Below are positions 24,268 to 33,432 of a stretch of 64,000 nt of DNA, in pieces. The position numbers and the translations under genes are program-made. The stretch is from RGIG6165 sp045545175. GTDB lineage: Bacteria > Bacillota > Clostridia > Oscillospirales > Feifaniaceae. Positions within the stretch are counted from its first letter, which is position 1. Each line of letters opens with the position of its first letter. Under the pieces are notes generated by a model. It saw only the letters and a program-made list of their open reading frames with translations, was not told the origin of the DNA and ran no database searches. The stretch is taken from positions 24,282 through 88,281 of the forward strand of contig JAZQAK010000022.1 in the NCBI GenBank assembly GCA_045545175.1, written 5' to 3'.

Positions 24268-26304
24268 ATGAAAAAAACGTATAAATTACAAAATCTTGAC
24301 TGTGCGCATTGTGCGCAGAAAATGGAGGATGCAATACAAAAAATCGATGGTGTTAAATTTGCATCGGTGAATTTTACTGCACAGAAGCTTACTATTGAAG
24401 CGGCGGATGATATTTTTGATAAAGTTTTGAAAAAAGCACTTAAAGAAGTATCAAAAATCGAGCCTGATTGCACCGTTCTTATTGGGGATAAAAGTAAAGA
24501 GAAGGGACTCAAAACGGAACTTATAAGAGTTGTAATATCAGCACTTCTTTTTGTACTCGCGTTCATTTTTGATAAGAATCTGTTTTTCGTTGCCTACATT
24601 ATAATAGGATACGACGTTTTGTATTCGGCTGTACGAAGTGTTTTTCGCGGTCAGGTGCTTGATGAAAAGTTTCTTATGTCTGTCGCATCAATCGGGGCAT
24701 TTGCAATCGGTGAATATGCCGAAGCAGTAGCCGTGATGCTCTTTTATCAGATAGGTGAGTATTTTCAGGGCGTTGCGGTCGGCAAAAGCAGAAAATCCAT
24801 TGCATCGCTTATGGATATAAGACCCGATTATGCGGTTGTTCTTCGTGACGGACGTGAAACTGAAGTAAATCCCGAAGACGTTGAGGTCGGCGAAATCATC
24901 ATAGTAAAACCGGGGGAAAGAATACCGCTTGACGGGGTGGTTACAGATGGCATTACCTCTGTTGACAACTCTGCACTAACGGGAGAAAGTATGCCTGTCA
25001 ATACGGTTGTCGGGGATAGGGTGTACGGCGGTTCAATAAACTTAAACGGTGTTATTTTCGTGAAAACAGAAAGCACGTATGCACAAAGTACGGTTTCAAA
25101 AATTCTTGACCTCGTTGAAAATTCAGCGGAAAAGAAGTCTGTAACGGAAAATTTCATAACACGCTTTGCCCGTTACTATACGCCTTGTGTCGTTATATCT
25201 GCGCTTTTGCTTGCACTTTTGCCGCCGATATTATTTTCACTTTCGTGGAGTGTCTGGATAAAACGTGCGCTTGTATTTTTGGTGGTTTCGTGTCCGTGCG
25301 CACTCGTCGTTTCGGTACCGCTTTCGTATTTCGGAGGTATCGGAAGGGCGTCCCGTGACGGCATTTTAATAAAAGGGGCAAATTACCTTGAGGCACTCTC
25401 GGGCATTGATACGCTGGTGCTTGACAAAACGGGAACAATCACGAAAGGTAATTTTTCCGTAACCGAAATATGTGCGGAGAATGAGCAATTCTTGCTCGAA
25501 ACGGCAGCACTTGCTGAAAGTTGCAGTTCACATCCCGTTGCAAAAAGCATCGTCACGGCATATGGCAAGGAAATTGATAAAAGCAGAGTAAGTGACGTTA
25601 CGGAAATTGCAGGTAAAGGTGTCAGGGCAAACGTTGACGGCAGGATATGCCACGTCGGCAGTATGTCGCTTATGGAAAGTGTGGGTGTAGAAGTTTCCTC
25701 TTATAACGATACCGCAGTCTACGTTGCAACAGACGGAAAATATCTCGGTTATATAGTTATAAAGGATGAAATAAAACCCGATTCTGCTATGGCACTCGAA
25801 GAGGTTAAAAACCTTGGCGTAGACAAAACCGTGATACTTACGGGAGATACGGAGGCGGTTGCACAAAGTGTTGCAGATGAGGTTAGCGCCGATGAAGTAT
25901 ATGCAAAACTTCTGCCTCAGGATAAGGTGGAAAAGGTGGAGGAACTTATTTCTCAGGGCAGGAAGGTAGCTTTTGTGGGTGACGGAATAAACGATGCGCC
26001 CGTACTTTCACGTGCCGACGTGGGCATAGCAATGGGGGCACTTGGCAGTGATGCCGCCATTGAGTCTGCAGATATCGTATTTATGGATGACAGTCTGTCA
26101 AAACTTCCTCTTGCGATAAAACTGTCGGCAAGGACTATGAGAATAGTACGTCAGAATATCATATTCTCTCTCTCGGTCAAAGCTGTGATACTTATTCTCG
26201 GTGCGTTCGGCATTGCAAATATGTGGACGGCGGTTTTCGGCGACGTTGGTGTTATGGTTATTGCAATTCTCAATGCAATGCGTGCAATGATTAAAAAATC
26301 TTGA
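24268..26304 (+). CDS. Heavy-metal P1B-type ATPase, Zn/Cd/Pb export
   Basis: A 678-residue pump. N-terminal metal-binding domain with C12-A-H-C15; actuator TGES near 238; transmembrane CPC near 341-343; phosphorylation DKTGTITKG (Asp near 386); the SSHPVAKS motif; hinge GDGINDAPVL near 571; and last helices with SVKAVILILG plus FGDVGVM, a Lys and DxG pair typical of the P1B-2 Zn/Cd/Pb group. It exports divalent metal with ATP. Start at 24268 behind GAGGAG, directly after the ArsR gene with which it shares the promoter and operator. Confidence 0.95.
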   Translation: MKKTYKLQNLDCAHCAQKMEDAIQKIDGVKFASVNFTAQKLTIEAADDIFDKVLKKALKEVSKIEPDCTVLIGDKSKEKGLKTELIRVVISALLFVLAFIFDKNLFFVAYIIIGYDVLYSAVRSVFRGQVLDEKFLMSVASIGAFAIGEYAEAVAVMLFYQIGEYFQGVAVGKSRKSIASLMDIRPDYAVVLRDGRETEVNPEDVEVGEIIIVKPGERIPLDGVVTDGITSVDNSALTGESMPVNTVVGDRVYGGSINLNGVIFVKTESTYAQSTVSKILDLVENSAEKKSVTENFITRFARYYTPCVVISALLLALLPPILFSLSWSVWIKRALVFLVVSCPCALVVSVPLSYFGGIGRASRDGILIKGANYLEALSGIDTLVLDKTGTITKGNFSVTEICAENEQFLLETAALAESCSSHPVAKSIVTAYGKEIDKSRVSDVTEIAGKGVRANVDGRICHVGSMSLMESVGVEVSSYNDTAVYVATDGKYLGYIVIKDEIKPDSAMALEEVKNLGVDKTVILTGDTEAVAQSVADEVSADEVYAKLLPQDKVEKVEELISQGRKVAFVGDGINDAPVLSRADVGIAMGALGSDAAIESADIVFMDDSLSKLPLAIKLSARTMRIVRQNIIFSLSVKAVILILGAFGIANMWTAVFGDVGVMVIAILNAMRAMIKKS

Positions 26305-26357
26305 TAATATGTAAGCGTAATGATAAAATTGTTGTATATCTTGAAAGGGGTACTTAT

Positions 26358-27305
26358 ATGAGAAAAACAGTATCTTTATTACTCGCTTTGACAATGCTTT
26401 TCGGTTTTGCTTCCTGCACCAAACAGGAAACGAATTACAGCGTCGGCATAGTAAATTACGTTCAGCACGATGCTTCTGACGAGGCTACGAGGGGATTTAA
26501 AGACGCTCTTACAGAAAAACTCGGGACTAAAGTTGCATTCAAAGAAACTAATGCTTCAAACGATATGGCAACCTGCACCACTATAATTACCACTATGGTG
26601 TCGGAGGGTGCGGATCTCATTATGGCAGGTGCAACGCCCGTTCTTATTGCGGCGGCAAATGCAACGGAGGACATCCCGATAGTTGCAACATGTATAACAG
26701 ATTATGCAACCGCCCTTGAAATAGAAGATTGGACGGGTGTTACGGGCACTAACGTAACGGGTACGGCTGACTGTGCTCCTCTTGACGAGCAGGCCGCTAT
26801 GATAAAGGAACTTTTGCCCGAAGCAAAAAGCGTCGGTATGATATACTGTTCGAGTGAGCCTAACTCAAAATACCAGGTTGATAAAGTTAAGGGCTATCTT
26901 GAGGGTATGGGAATAACGGTTAACGAGTATTCTTTTGCCGATTCAAACGACCTTGCGGTTATTACCGTAGAGGCGTGTGAAGAAGTGGATGCAATATATA
27001 TCCCCACGGACAATACGGTTGCATCAAGCACGGGTATAATTGATAATATTGCTCTTGAAGCGGGTGTTCCCGTTATTGCAGGTGAAGAGGCTATATGCCT
27101 CGGCTGCGGAATAGCGACGTTTTCTATATCCTATTATGATATAGGTTATACTGCAGGTCTGCAGGCGTATGAAATCCTCGAAAACGGTGCTAATCCCGCC
27201 ACGATGGAAATAGAATATGCGACTGACGTAAAGAAAATGTACGTTGCAGACAGATGTGCTGAACTCGGAATCGAGGTTCCGTCGGAATACGTAGAAATAA
27301 AGTAA
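26358..27305 (+). CDS. ABC transporter substrate-binding lipoprotein 1 (ABC_sub_bind family)
   Basis: A 315-residue lipoprotein (signal MRKTVSLLLALTMLFGFASC) of the PF04392-type binding-protein family, which includes TrpX. Typical stretches are VGIVNYVQHDASDEATRGFKDAL and IYIPTDNTVASSTGIIDNIA. It is a paralogue of the next gene, agreeing over its whole length, by eye somewhat over half of the residues. Start at 26358 follows AAAGGGG. With the permease and ATPase downstream it forms an importer, substrate unknown; tryptophan or another amino acid is suggested by the family. It lies 53 bases after the P-type ATPase and could be read from it. Confidence 0.88.
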   Translation: MRKTVSLLLALTMLFGFASCTKQETNYSVGIVNYVQHDASDEATRGFKDALTEKLGTKVAFKETNASNDMATCTTIITTMVSEGADLIMAGATPVLIAAANATEDIPIVATCITDYATALEIEDWTGVTGTNVTGTADCAPLDEQAAMIKELLPEAKSVGMIYCSSEPNSKYQVDKVKGYLEGMGITVNEYSFADSNDLAVITVEACEEVDAIYIPTDNTVASSTGIIDNIALEAGVPVIAGEEAICLGCGIATFSISYYDIGYTAGLQAYEILENGANPATMEIEYATDVKKMYVADRCAELGIEVPSEYVEIK

Positions 27306-27324
27306 AAAAATCTGAAATTTTGTA

Positions 27325-27353
27325 TTGACAACAAAAATGGATGGTGCTACAAT
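27325..27353 (+). promoter_or_regulatory. Promoter of the second binding-protein gene
   Basis: TTGACA (27325-27330), 17-base spacer, TACAAT (27348-27353), in the gap between the two paralogous genes, 46 bases before the second start codon. Confidence 0.82.
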
Positions 27354-27399
27354 GTCTTTAACACTTTATTAGACTAAAACATTTGAGAGGTGTATTACG

Positions 27400-28365
27400 A
27401 TGAAAAGAACATTGGCAATCGTCCTTGCATTAGCAATGACAATCGCACTTTGCACAGGCCTTGCAGGCTGTGGCGAAGATGCGGCAAAGTACAACGTGGG
27501 TATTCTCCAGCTCGTTCAGCACGAAGCACTCGATGCTGCAACAAAGGGCTTTAAAGATGCTCTTACGGAAAAACTCGGTGACAGCGTTAAGTTTGATGAA
27601 CAGAACGCAGCTAACGACGCTCCTACGTGCGCTACAATCGCAAATCAGTTTGTAGCATCAGACGTTGATCTTATTATGGCAAACGCTACTCCTGCACTCC
27701 AGGCTGCAGTTGCTGCAACAGATTCAATTCCGATAGTTGCAACCTCAATCACAGACTACGGTACGGCACTTGAAATTGCTGACTGGACAGGCACTACGGG
27801 TATGAACGTTACCGGTACTGCTGACCTTGCTCCGCTTGATGAGCAGGCTGCAATGATTAAGGAACTTGTTCCTGACGTTAAAACTGTTGGTATACTCTAT
27901 GCTTCAAGTGAAGCAAACTCAAAGTATCAGGCAGACGTTGTAACGGGTTATCTCAAGGATATGGGCGTTGAAGTTAAGGAATATACTTGTTCAGACTCAA
28001 ACGACCTTGCACTCGTAACAACAACTGCATGTGAAGAAGTTGACGTTATCTACATTCCTACGGATAACACAATGGCTTCAAACACCGAAATCGTTGACAA
28101 CATTGCACTTGATGCAGGCGTTCCCGTTGTAGCAGGTGAAGCAGGTATCTGTAAGGGTTGCGGTATTGCAACACTTTCAATCGACTACTACAGCATCGGT
28201 TACGAAGCAGGTATGCAGGCTTACGAAATTCTCGTAAACGGCGCAGACCCGGCAACTATGGAAATCGGCTTTGCAAAGGACCTTACAAAGCAGTATATCG
28301 CAAGTCGTTGCGAAACACTCGGCGTTGAAGTTCCTGCAGATTACGTTGAAATCGTTGTTGAATAA
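27400..28365 (+). CDS. ABC transporter substrate-binding lipoprotein 2 (ABC_sub_bind family)
   Basis: A 321-residue paralogue of the preceding gene: signal MKRTLAIVLALAMTIALCTG with lipobox LAGC, then VGILQLVQHEALDAATKGFKDALTEKLG. Ligand-site stretches SITDYGTALEIADWTG and DEQAAMIKEL are shared with copy 1. It has its own near-consensus promoter, a good ribosome site (AGAGGTG) and codon use biased to preferred codons, so it is probably the main binding protein. The gap to the permease holds a hairpin that may lower expression of the membrane genes. Confidence 0.9.
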   Translation: MKRTLAIVLALAMTIALCTGLAGCGEDAAKYNVGILQLVQHEALDAATKGFKDALTEKLGDSVKFDEQNAANDAPTCATIANQFVASDVDLIMANATPALQAAVAATDSIPIVATSITDYGTALEIADWTGTTGMNVTGTADLAPLDEQAAMIKELVPDVKTVGILYASSEANSKYQADVVTGYLKDMGVEVKEYTCSDSNDLALVTTTACEEVDVIYIPTDNTMASNTEIVDNIALDAGVPVVAGEAGICKGCGIATLSIDYYSIGYEAGMQAYEILVNGADPATMEIGFAKDLTKQYIASRCETLGVEVPADYVEIVVE

Positions 28366-28384
28366 TTTTTAATAATATCAATGA

Positions 28385-28414
28385 AGCGGTAGGGGAGAAA
28401 ACTTCCTTATCGCT
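28385..28414 (+). promoter_or_regulatory. Intra-operon hairpin before the permease gene
   Basis: AGCGGTAGGGGAG (28385-28397) pairs with CTTCCTTATCGCT (28402-28414) through three G-T pairs around AAAA; no T run. Likely a stabiliser or weak terminator separating binding protein from permease expression. Confidence 0.55.
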
Positions 28415-28446
28415 CCTTTGAGTTATAAGGAAAAGGAATTAAAATT

Positions 28447-29343
28447 ATGTTATCATTTTTCAGAGCGATACCCGGTGCGGCAGCGCAGGGTATGATATGG
28501 GGTATTATGGCAATCGGCGTATACCTCACTTACAAAATACTTGACGTGGCAGATCTTACGGTTGACGGTTCGTTTGCAACGGGCGGTGCAACGCTCGTAG
28601 TCTGTGTGGCATCGGGTATGAATATATATCTTGCCATGATAATTGCTTTTATTGCAGGATGTATAGCAGGTTTTGTGACGGGTGTTTTACATACACAGTT
28701 CGGCATTCCTGCAATTTTAGCAGGTATTCTTACACAGCTTGCACTCTATTCAATAAATTTAAGGATTCTGCAGGGCAAGGCAAATCAGCCTATTTCCGCA
28801 AAGAAATATCCTGTACTCGTAACGCTCGGTGACGTAAATAAGTCACTTGTCGTAGGCGTACTTTTCATCGTTGTAATAATTGCGTTACTTTATTGGTTTT
28901 TCGGTACGGAACTTGGTCAGTCACTTCGTGCGACGGGCAGCAATCAGCAGATGTCAAGGGCAAACGGTATAAATACAAATACGAATAAGATTCTCGGAAT
29001 CGTTATTTCAAACGGCATTGTTGCACTTTCGGGGGCACTTCTGGCACAGTTCCAGGGCTTTGCGGACGTCAATATGGGAAGAGGTGCGATAGTTATCGGC
29101 CTTGCAGCAGTTATTATCGGCGAAGTCGTATTCTCGAAAATCTTTAAGAATTTTGCACTCAAACTTGTGTCAGCCGTTATAGGCGGTGTGCTTTATTACG
29201 TTGTAATCACGTTCGTGCTCAGACTCGGACTCAATGCAAACGACTTAAAACTTCTCACGGCACTCGTAGTTGCAATCTTCCTTGCAGTACCTTACTGGAA
29301 GGGTAAACTAAAATTCAGAAAATCGGTAAAGGGGGTAAAGTAA
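28447..29343 (+). CDS. ABC transporter permease (TrpY/LivH-like)
   Basis: A 298-residue integral membrane protein with eight or more hydrophobic helices, of the branched-chain/sugar permease superfamily that pairs with ABC_sub_bind proteins. Recognisable are VADLTVDGSFATGG near residue 38 and the ATPase-contact region LGQSLRATGSNQQMSRANGINTN. RBS AAGGAAAAGGA. Two bases separate its stop from the ATPase start. It forms the path through the membrane for the importer. Confidence 0.92.
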   Translation: MLSFFRAIPGAAAQGMIWGIMAIGVYLTYKILDVADLTVDGSFATGGATLVVCVASGMNIYLAMIIAFIAGCIAGFVTGVLHTQFGIPAILAGILTQLALYSINLRILQGKANQPISAKKYPVLVTLGDVNKSLVVGVLFIVVIIALLYWFFGTELGQSLRATGSNQQMSRANGINTNTNKILGIVISNGIVALSGALLAQFQGFADVNMGRGAIVIGLAAVIIGEVVFSKIFKNFALKLVSAVIGGVLYYVVITFVLRLGLNANDLKLLTALVVAIFLAVPYWKGKLKFRKSVKGVK

Positions 29344-29344
29344 A

Positions 29345-30142
29345 ATGCTGGAAATAAAAAATCTTTACAAAACCTTCAATGCCGGTACAGTCAATGAGAA
29401 AAAGGCGTTAAACGGCGTAAATCTGACACTTGAAGACGGTGATTTCGTAACCGTTATCGGCGGTAACGGTGCGGGTAAATCCACGCTTCTCAATATGGTG
29501 GCAGGTGTATACACTCCCGATGAGGGAAGTATTGTTATAGACGGTATCGATATAACGCATCTTCCTGAGCATAAAAGGGCAAAGTATCTCGGCAGGGTAT
29601 TCCAGGACCCGTCTATGGGTACGGCAAGTGATATGTGGATAGAAGAAAATATGGCACTTTCCGCACGCAGAGGCAAGAAAAGAGGGCTTCGTTGGGCAAT
29701 CTCCCGCAAGGAAAGGGAAGAATACAGAGAAAAACTTACCCAGCTCGGACTCGGTCTTGAAAACAGACTTACTACCAAAGTAGGTCTCCTTTCGGGTGGA
29801 CAGAGGCAGGCGCTTACTCTGCTTATGGCAACACAGAAAACGCCCAAACTTCTTCTTCTTGACGAACATACTGCAGCACTTGACCCCAAGACTGCGGCAA
29901 CGGTGCTTGAACTCTCTGACAAGTTTATTGCAGAGGGTAAACTCACTGCGCTTATGGTAACTCACAATATGAATGATGCTATAGTACACGGTAACCGTCT
30001 TATTATGATGAATGACGGACAGATAATCCTTGACATCAAGGGTGAGGAAAAGAAGAATCTGACGGTAGAATATCTTCTTGAGACCTTCAGCAAGATAAGC
30101 GGAACACAATTTGCAAATGACAGAGCACTTCTGTCAAAATAA
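29345..30142 (+). CDS. ABC transporter ATP-binding protein (TrpZ-like)
   Basis: A 265-residue ATPase: Walker A GGNGAGKSTLLNM, signature LSGGQRQALTLLMAT, Walker B LLLLDEHTAALDPKTA and switch His VTHNMNDA. EHTAALD instead of EPTSALD is the usual variant in this transporter family. RBS GGGGGT inside the end of the permease gene. Last gene of the importer; terminator at 30144-30172. Confidence 0.94.
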   Translation: MLEIKNLYKTFNAGTVNEKKALNGVNLTLEDGDFVTVIGGNGAGKSTLLNMVAGVYTPDEGSIVIDGIDITHLPEHKRAKYLGRVFQDPSMGTASDMWIEENMALSARRGKKRGLRWAISRKEREEYREKLTQLGLGLENRLTTKVGLLSGGQRQALTLLMATQKTPKLLLLDEHTAALDPKTAATVLELSDKFIAEGKLTALMVTHNMNDAIVHGNRLIMMNDGQIILDIKGEEKKNLTVEYLLETFSKISGTQFANDRALLSK

Positions 30143-30143
30143 A

Positions 30144-30172
30144 TAAAAGGAGGCATTGCGCCTCCTTTTAAA
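30144..30172 (+). terminator. Terminator of the TrpXYZ-like importer
   Basis: AAAAGGAGGC pairs with GCCTCCTTTT around ATTGC, overlapping the stop codon region. Confidence 0.88.
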
Positions 30173-30210
30173 TTTATATAAAAATATATATAACAAAAAC
30201 AGGTATAATA

Positions 30211-30240
30211 TTGACGGATTACGTTGAAAAATGATATAAT
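30211..30240 (+). promoter_or_regulatory. Promoter of the purine operon
   Basis: TTGACG (30211-30216), 18-base spacer, TATAAT (30235-30240), about 25 bases ahead of the riboswitch. Confidence 0.8.
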
Positions 30241-30261
30241 ATTACATATTAAACAACAGAT

Positions 30262-30367
30262 TTTTGGCAACTGACGGATGAGTGGGTTAACCATGGGGGA
30301 GCTGAAAATTATAATTGTCGACCGTCTGGGCAGGCCTGTAAATGATAGGACAGGAATGCCCTTTTTT
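30262..30367 (+). ncRNA. ZTP (pfl) riboswitch with overlapping terminator
   Basis: The leader has the pfl/ZTP layout: GGCAACTGACGG, a short GTGGGTTAACCAT hairpin followed by GGGGGAGCTG, and ACCGTCTGGGCA (30321-30332) as the conserved 3' element. ZTP riboswitches sense ZMP/ZTP, the AICAR signal of low folate one-carbon units, and turn on purine genes. The 3' GGGCA (30328-30332) also starts a terminator, GGGCA/TGCCC plus CCTGT/ACAGG, ending in TTTTTT (30362-30367), so ligand binding should prevent termination. The purine biosynthesis operon follows at once. Confidence 0.92.
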
Positions 30368-30442
30368 AATTCACAATTTCGGTTGTGAGGGACGGCGTCC
30401 TGCAATAAAAAAGAAACTTGTCATCAAGAAAGGATAAAAATT

Positions 30443-30937
30443 ATGAAAAAAGTAGCGGTAATTATGGGAAGCGACAGCGATCTTCCGGTTGTTGAAAAGG
30501 CAATTGATACGCTTAAAGAGTACGGTGTACCCACTGAAGTGCACGTATATTCGGCGCACAGAACGCCCGTTCAGGCAAAGGAATTTGCGGCAAATGCGAG
30601 AGATAACGGATTTGGCGTTATCATTGCGGCGGCAGGTAAAGCGGCACATCTTGCAGGTGCAATGGCTGCGGGAAGCACGTTGCCCGTTATAGGAATTCCC
30701 GTAAAGTCATCAACACTTGACGGTCTTGATGCACTTCTTGCAACTGTTCAGATGCCTTCGGGTATGCCTGTTGCAACGGTTGCTATTGATGGTGCGGCAA
30801 ATGCGGCACTTCTTGCAATTCAGATTCTGGCGGTAACGGATGAAGGTCTTGCAGCAAAACTTGATGAAGCAAGAAAAGCAGGTGCAGACAAAGTGCTTGC
30901 AAAAGATAAAGAAATTTCAGCAAAGTATTCTATATAA
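30443..30937 (+). CDS. purE: N5-carboxyaminoimidazole ribonucleotide mutase (PurE)
   Basis: A 164-residue class I PurE that moves the carboxylate of N5-CAIR to C4 in purine synthesis. Substrate motifs MGSDSDLPVVEKA, SAHRTPVQAKEF, AAGKAAHLAG and PVIGIPVKSSTLDGLDALLATVQMP (with the active-site His region HLAG) are intact. First gene behind the ZTP riboswitch; RBS AAAGGAT. Class I PurE normally needs PurK, which is not in this cluster and would have to lie elsewhere. Confidence 0.96.
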   Translation: MKKVAVIMGSDSDLPVVEKAIDTLKEYGVPTEVHVYSAHRTPVQAKEFAANARDNGFGVIIAAAGKAAHLAGAMAAGSTLPVIGIPVKSSTLDGLDALLATVQMPSGMPVATVAIDGAANAALLAIQILAVTDEGLAAKLDEARKAGADKVLAKDKEISAKYSI

Positions 30938-30955
30938 GTTTCGGGGAGAGATTTT

Positions 30956-32395
30956 ATGAGCAAACTCAGGGAAGAATGCGGTGTATTCGGCATTTATTCA
31001 ACACAGACGGAAGACGTGGCATCCTCCGTTTATTACGGCCTGTTCGCACTTCAGCATAGAGGACAGGAAAGTTGCGGTATAGTTGTCAATGACGACGGTC
31101 TGTTTACGGCACACAAGGAAAACGGCCTTGTAAATGACGTTTTTACAGCTAAAAAACTGCAGAAACTCGGTATGGGCAATATGGCACTCGGTCACGTAAG
31201 ATACGGTGCGGCAGGAACGGGGGCGGTTGAAAACGCTCAGCCTCTGGTTGTAAATCACGTTAAGGGCAGGCTTGCACTTGCACAGAACGGTTGCCTTACA
31301 AATTCGGCAAAACTCAGAAAAGACCTTGAACTTGAAGGTGCAATTTTCCATTCGACGAGTGATATGGAAGTAATTGCCTACGAAGTTATAAGAGAAAGGC
31401 TTACTGCACCCTCGATTGAAGAGGCTATAAACCGTGCAATGAATAAACTTGAAGGTGCGTATTCACTCGTTGTTATGTCTCCCTCAAAACTCATTGCTGC
31501 AAGGGATGAGGCAGGCTTCAGACCGCTCTGTTACGGTATCCGTGATGACGGTGCTTACGTCGTTGCAAGTGAAAGTTGTGCACTCCATGCGGTAGGTGCA
31601 GAACTTGTCAGGGATATCGAACCCGGTGAAATACTCATATTCGATAAAAACGGTCCCAGAAGCATAAAGGACCATTGCGGAAAGAGAAAGCAGACGAGCT
31701 GTGTATTTGAATACATCTATTTTGCAAGACCCGACTCGGTAATCGACGGGGCAAGCGTTCACGAGGCAAGACTCAAGGCGGGCGCATATCTTGCGATGGA
31801 GCATCCGGTTGATGCAGACATAGTTATCGGCGTTCCCGATTCAGGTCTTGATGCGGCTATCGGCTATTCAAGACAGTCGGGTATTCCTTATGGTGTGGGA
31901 CTCATTAAAAACAGATACATCGGAAGAACGTTTATCTCACCCGGTCAGGCATCACGTGAAGATAAGGTAAGGATAAAACTCAATCCCGTATACGAAACGG
32001 TAAAAGGTAAAAGAGTAGTTCTTATTGACGACTCAATCGTAAGAGGTACGACCTGCGCGAGAATTGTAAAACTTCTCAGGGATGCGGGTGCAACCGAGAT
32101 ACACATGATGGTAACGGCACCTCCGTTTATAGCACCCTGCTACTACGGAACGGACGTTGATTCAAAGGACAAACTTATCGCCTGCAAATTGACACACGAT
32201 GAAATAGTAGAAAAAATAGGCGTTGACAGTCTTGGCTTCATAAGTCTTGAAAGTACGAAGAAAATTGCCTGCGGTGAAGGCTGTAAAGGCTTCTGCACGG
32301 CATGCTTTGATGAAAAATACCCCACGGAAATCCCCGAAAATGTGGAACAGAGTAAATTTGACAAGAAAATCTCGAAAAACGGAGGAAACGAATAG
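30956..32395 (+). CDS. purF: Amidophosphoribosyltransferase
   Basis: A 479-residue enzyme making phosphoribosylamine from PRPP and glutamine, the first committed purine step. The N-terminal glutaminase nucleophile is the Cys in REECGVFGI after a seven-residue propeptide, as in the B. subtilis type; PRPP loop VVLIDDSIVRGTTCARI; C-terminal CGEGCKGFCTAC supplies Fe-S ligands of the clostridial/Bacillus class. RBS GGGGAGAG. Its TAG stop shares a base with the GTG start of purM. Confidence 0.96.
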   Translation: MSKLREECGVFGIYSTQTEDVASSVYYGLFALQHRGQESCGIVVNDDGLFTAHKENGLVNDVFTAKKLQKLGMGNMALGHVRYGAAGTGAVENAQPLVVNHVKGRLALAQNGCLTNSAKLRKDLELEGAIFHSTSDMEVIAYEVIRERLTAPSIEEAINRAMNKLEGAYSLVVMSPSKLIAARDEAGFRPLCYGIRDDGAYVVASESCALHAVGAELVRDIEPGEILIFDKNGPRSIKDHCGKRKQTSCVFEYIYFARPDSVIDGASVHEARLKAGAYLAMEHPVDADIVIGVPDSGLDAAIGYSRQSGIPYGVGLIKNRYIGRTFISPGQASREDKVRIKLNPVYETVKGKRVVLIDDSIVRGTTCARIVKLLRDAGATEIHMMVTAPPFIAPCYYGTDVDSKDKLIACKLTHDEIVEKIGVDSLGFISLESTKKIACGEGCKGFCTACFDEKYPTEIPENVEQSKFDKKISKNGGNE

Positions 32396-33432
32396 TGAAG
32401 AGTTTTAGTGAAAGTTATAAAAATGCAGGTGTTGACATAACGGCAGGCTACAAGGCTGTTGAACTTATGAAGGCACATATCGCAAAAACGATAACGGCAG
32501 GTGCCGATTCTACGATAGGCGGTTTCGGCGGTCTGTTTGAACTTGATATGACGGGCATTACAAAGCCTGTTCTTGTCAGCGGTACTGACGGTGTGGGCAC
32601 CAAACTCAAACTTGCTTTCATTATGGATAAGCACGATACGGTTGGTATCGACTGTGTTGCAATGTGTGTAAACGATATTATCTGTTGCGGAGCAAAGCCT
32701 CTGTTTTTCCTTGACTATATTGCCTGCGGTAAGAACGTTCCCGAAAGAATTGCGTCAATCGTATCAGGCGTTGCAGAGGGTTGTGTTCAGGCAGGTGCGG
32801 CACTTATCGGCGGTGAAACTGCTGAAATGCCCGGCTTCTATCGCGAAGACGAATATGACCTTGCAGGCTTCTCGGTAGGTGTCGTTGATAAGTCAAAGGT
32901 GCTTGACAGAGAAAGCGTTACAGAGGGTGACGTTATAATTGCACTTCCCTCAAGCGGTGTTCATTCAAACGGCTTCTCACTTGTAAGAAAGGTGTTTGAC
33001 GTTGAAAATGCAGACATCAAAAAGCCTCTTCCCGAACTCGGCGGTAAGTCTGTAGGCGAAACGCTTCTCACTCCCACCAAGATATACGTAAAGCCCATGC
33101 TTGCACTCTTTGATGCAGTTAAGGTGAAGGCAGTTTCACATATAACGGGCGGCGGCTTCTACGAAAATATGCCCCGTTCACTCCCGAAGGGAATGTCGGC
33201 AAAGATTGAAAAGAGTGCCGTTAAGGTACTTCCTATATTCGAACTCATTGCAAAGCAGGGTAATATTCCTGAAAGAGATATGTTCAACACCTTCAATATG
33301 GGCGTTGGTATGAGCGTGGTTGTTGCTAAAGAGGATGCTGACAAGGCTATTGAAATCCTTAAGGCAAACGGCGAAGATGCATACATTCTCGGTGAAGTTG
33401 TTGCTTCCGATGAAGGTGTAATCTTATGTTAA
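32395..33432 (+). CDS. purM: Phosphoribosylformylglycinamidine cyclo-ligase
   Basis: A 345-residue AIR synthetase. GTG start behind GGAGG, overlapping the purF stop. Visible are GGFGGLFELD, SGTDGVGTKLKLAF (phosphate loop), CVNDIICCGAKPLFFLDY and HITGGGFYENMPRSLP. Converts FGAM to AIR with ATP. It overlaps purN by seven bases. Confidence 0.96.
   Translation: MKSFSESYKNAGVDITAGYKAVELMKAHIAKTITAGADSTIGGFGGLFELDMTGITKPVLVSGTDGVGTKLKLAFIMDKHDTVGIDCVAMCVNDIICCGAKPLFFLDYIACGKNVPERIASIVSGVAEGCVQAGAALIGGETAEMPGFYREDEYDLAGFSVGVVDKSKVLDRESVTEGDVIIALPSSGVHSNGFSLVRKVFDVENADIKKPLPELGGKSVGETLLTPTKIYVKPMLALFDAVKVKAVSHITGGGFYENMPRSLPKGMSAKIEKSAVKVLPIFELIAKQGNIPERDMFNTFNMGVGMSVVVAKEDADKAIEILKANGEDAYILGEVVASDEGVILC

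Noticed and set aside
29365..29946. A 193-residue open frame antisense to the TrpZ-like ATPase
   Set aside because: Same reason: full overlap with a certain gene and low-complexity Ser/Leu-rich translation.
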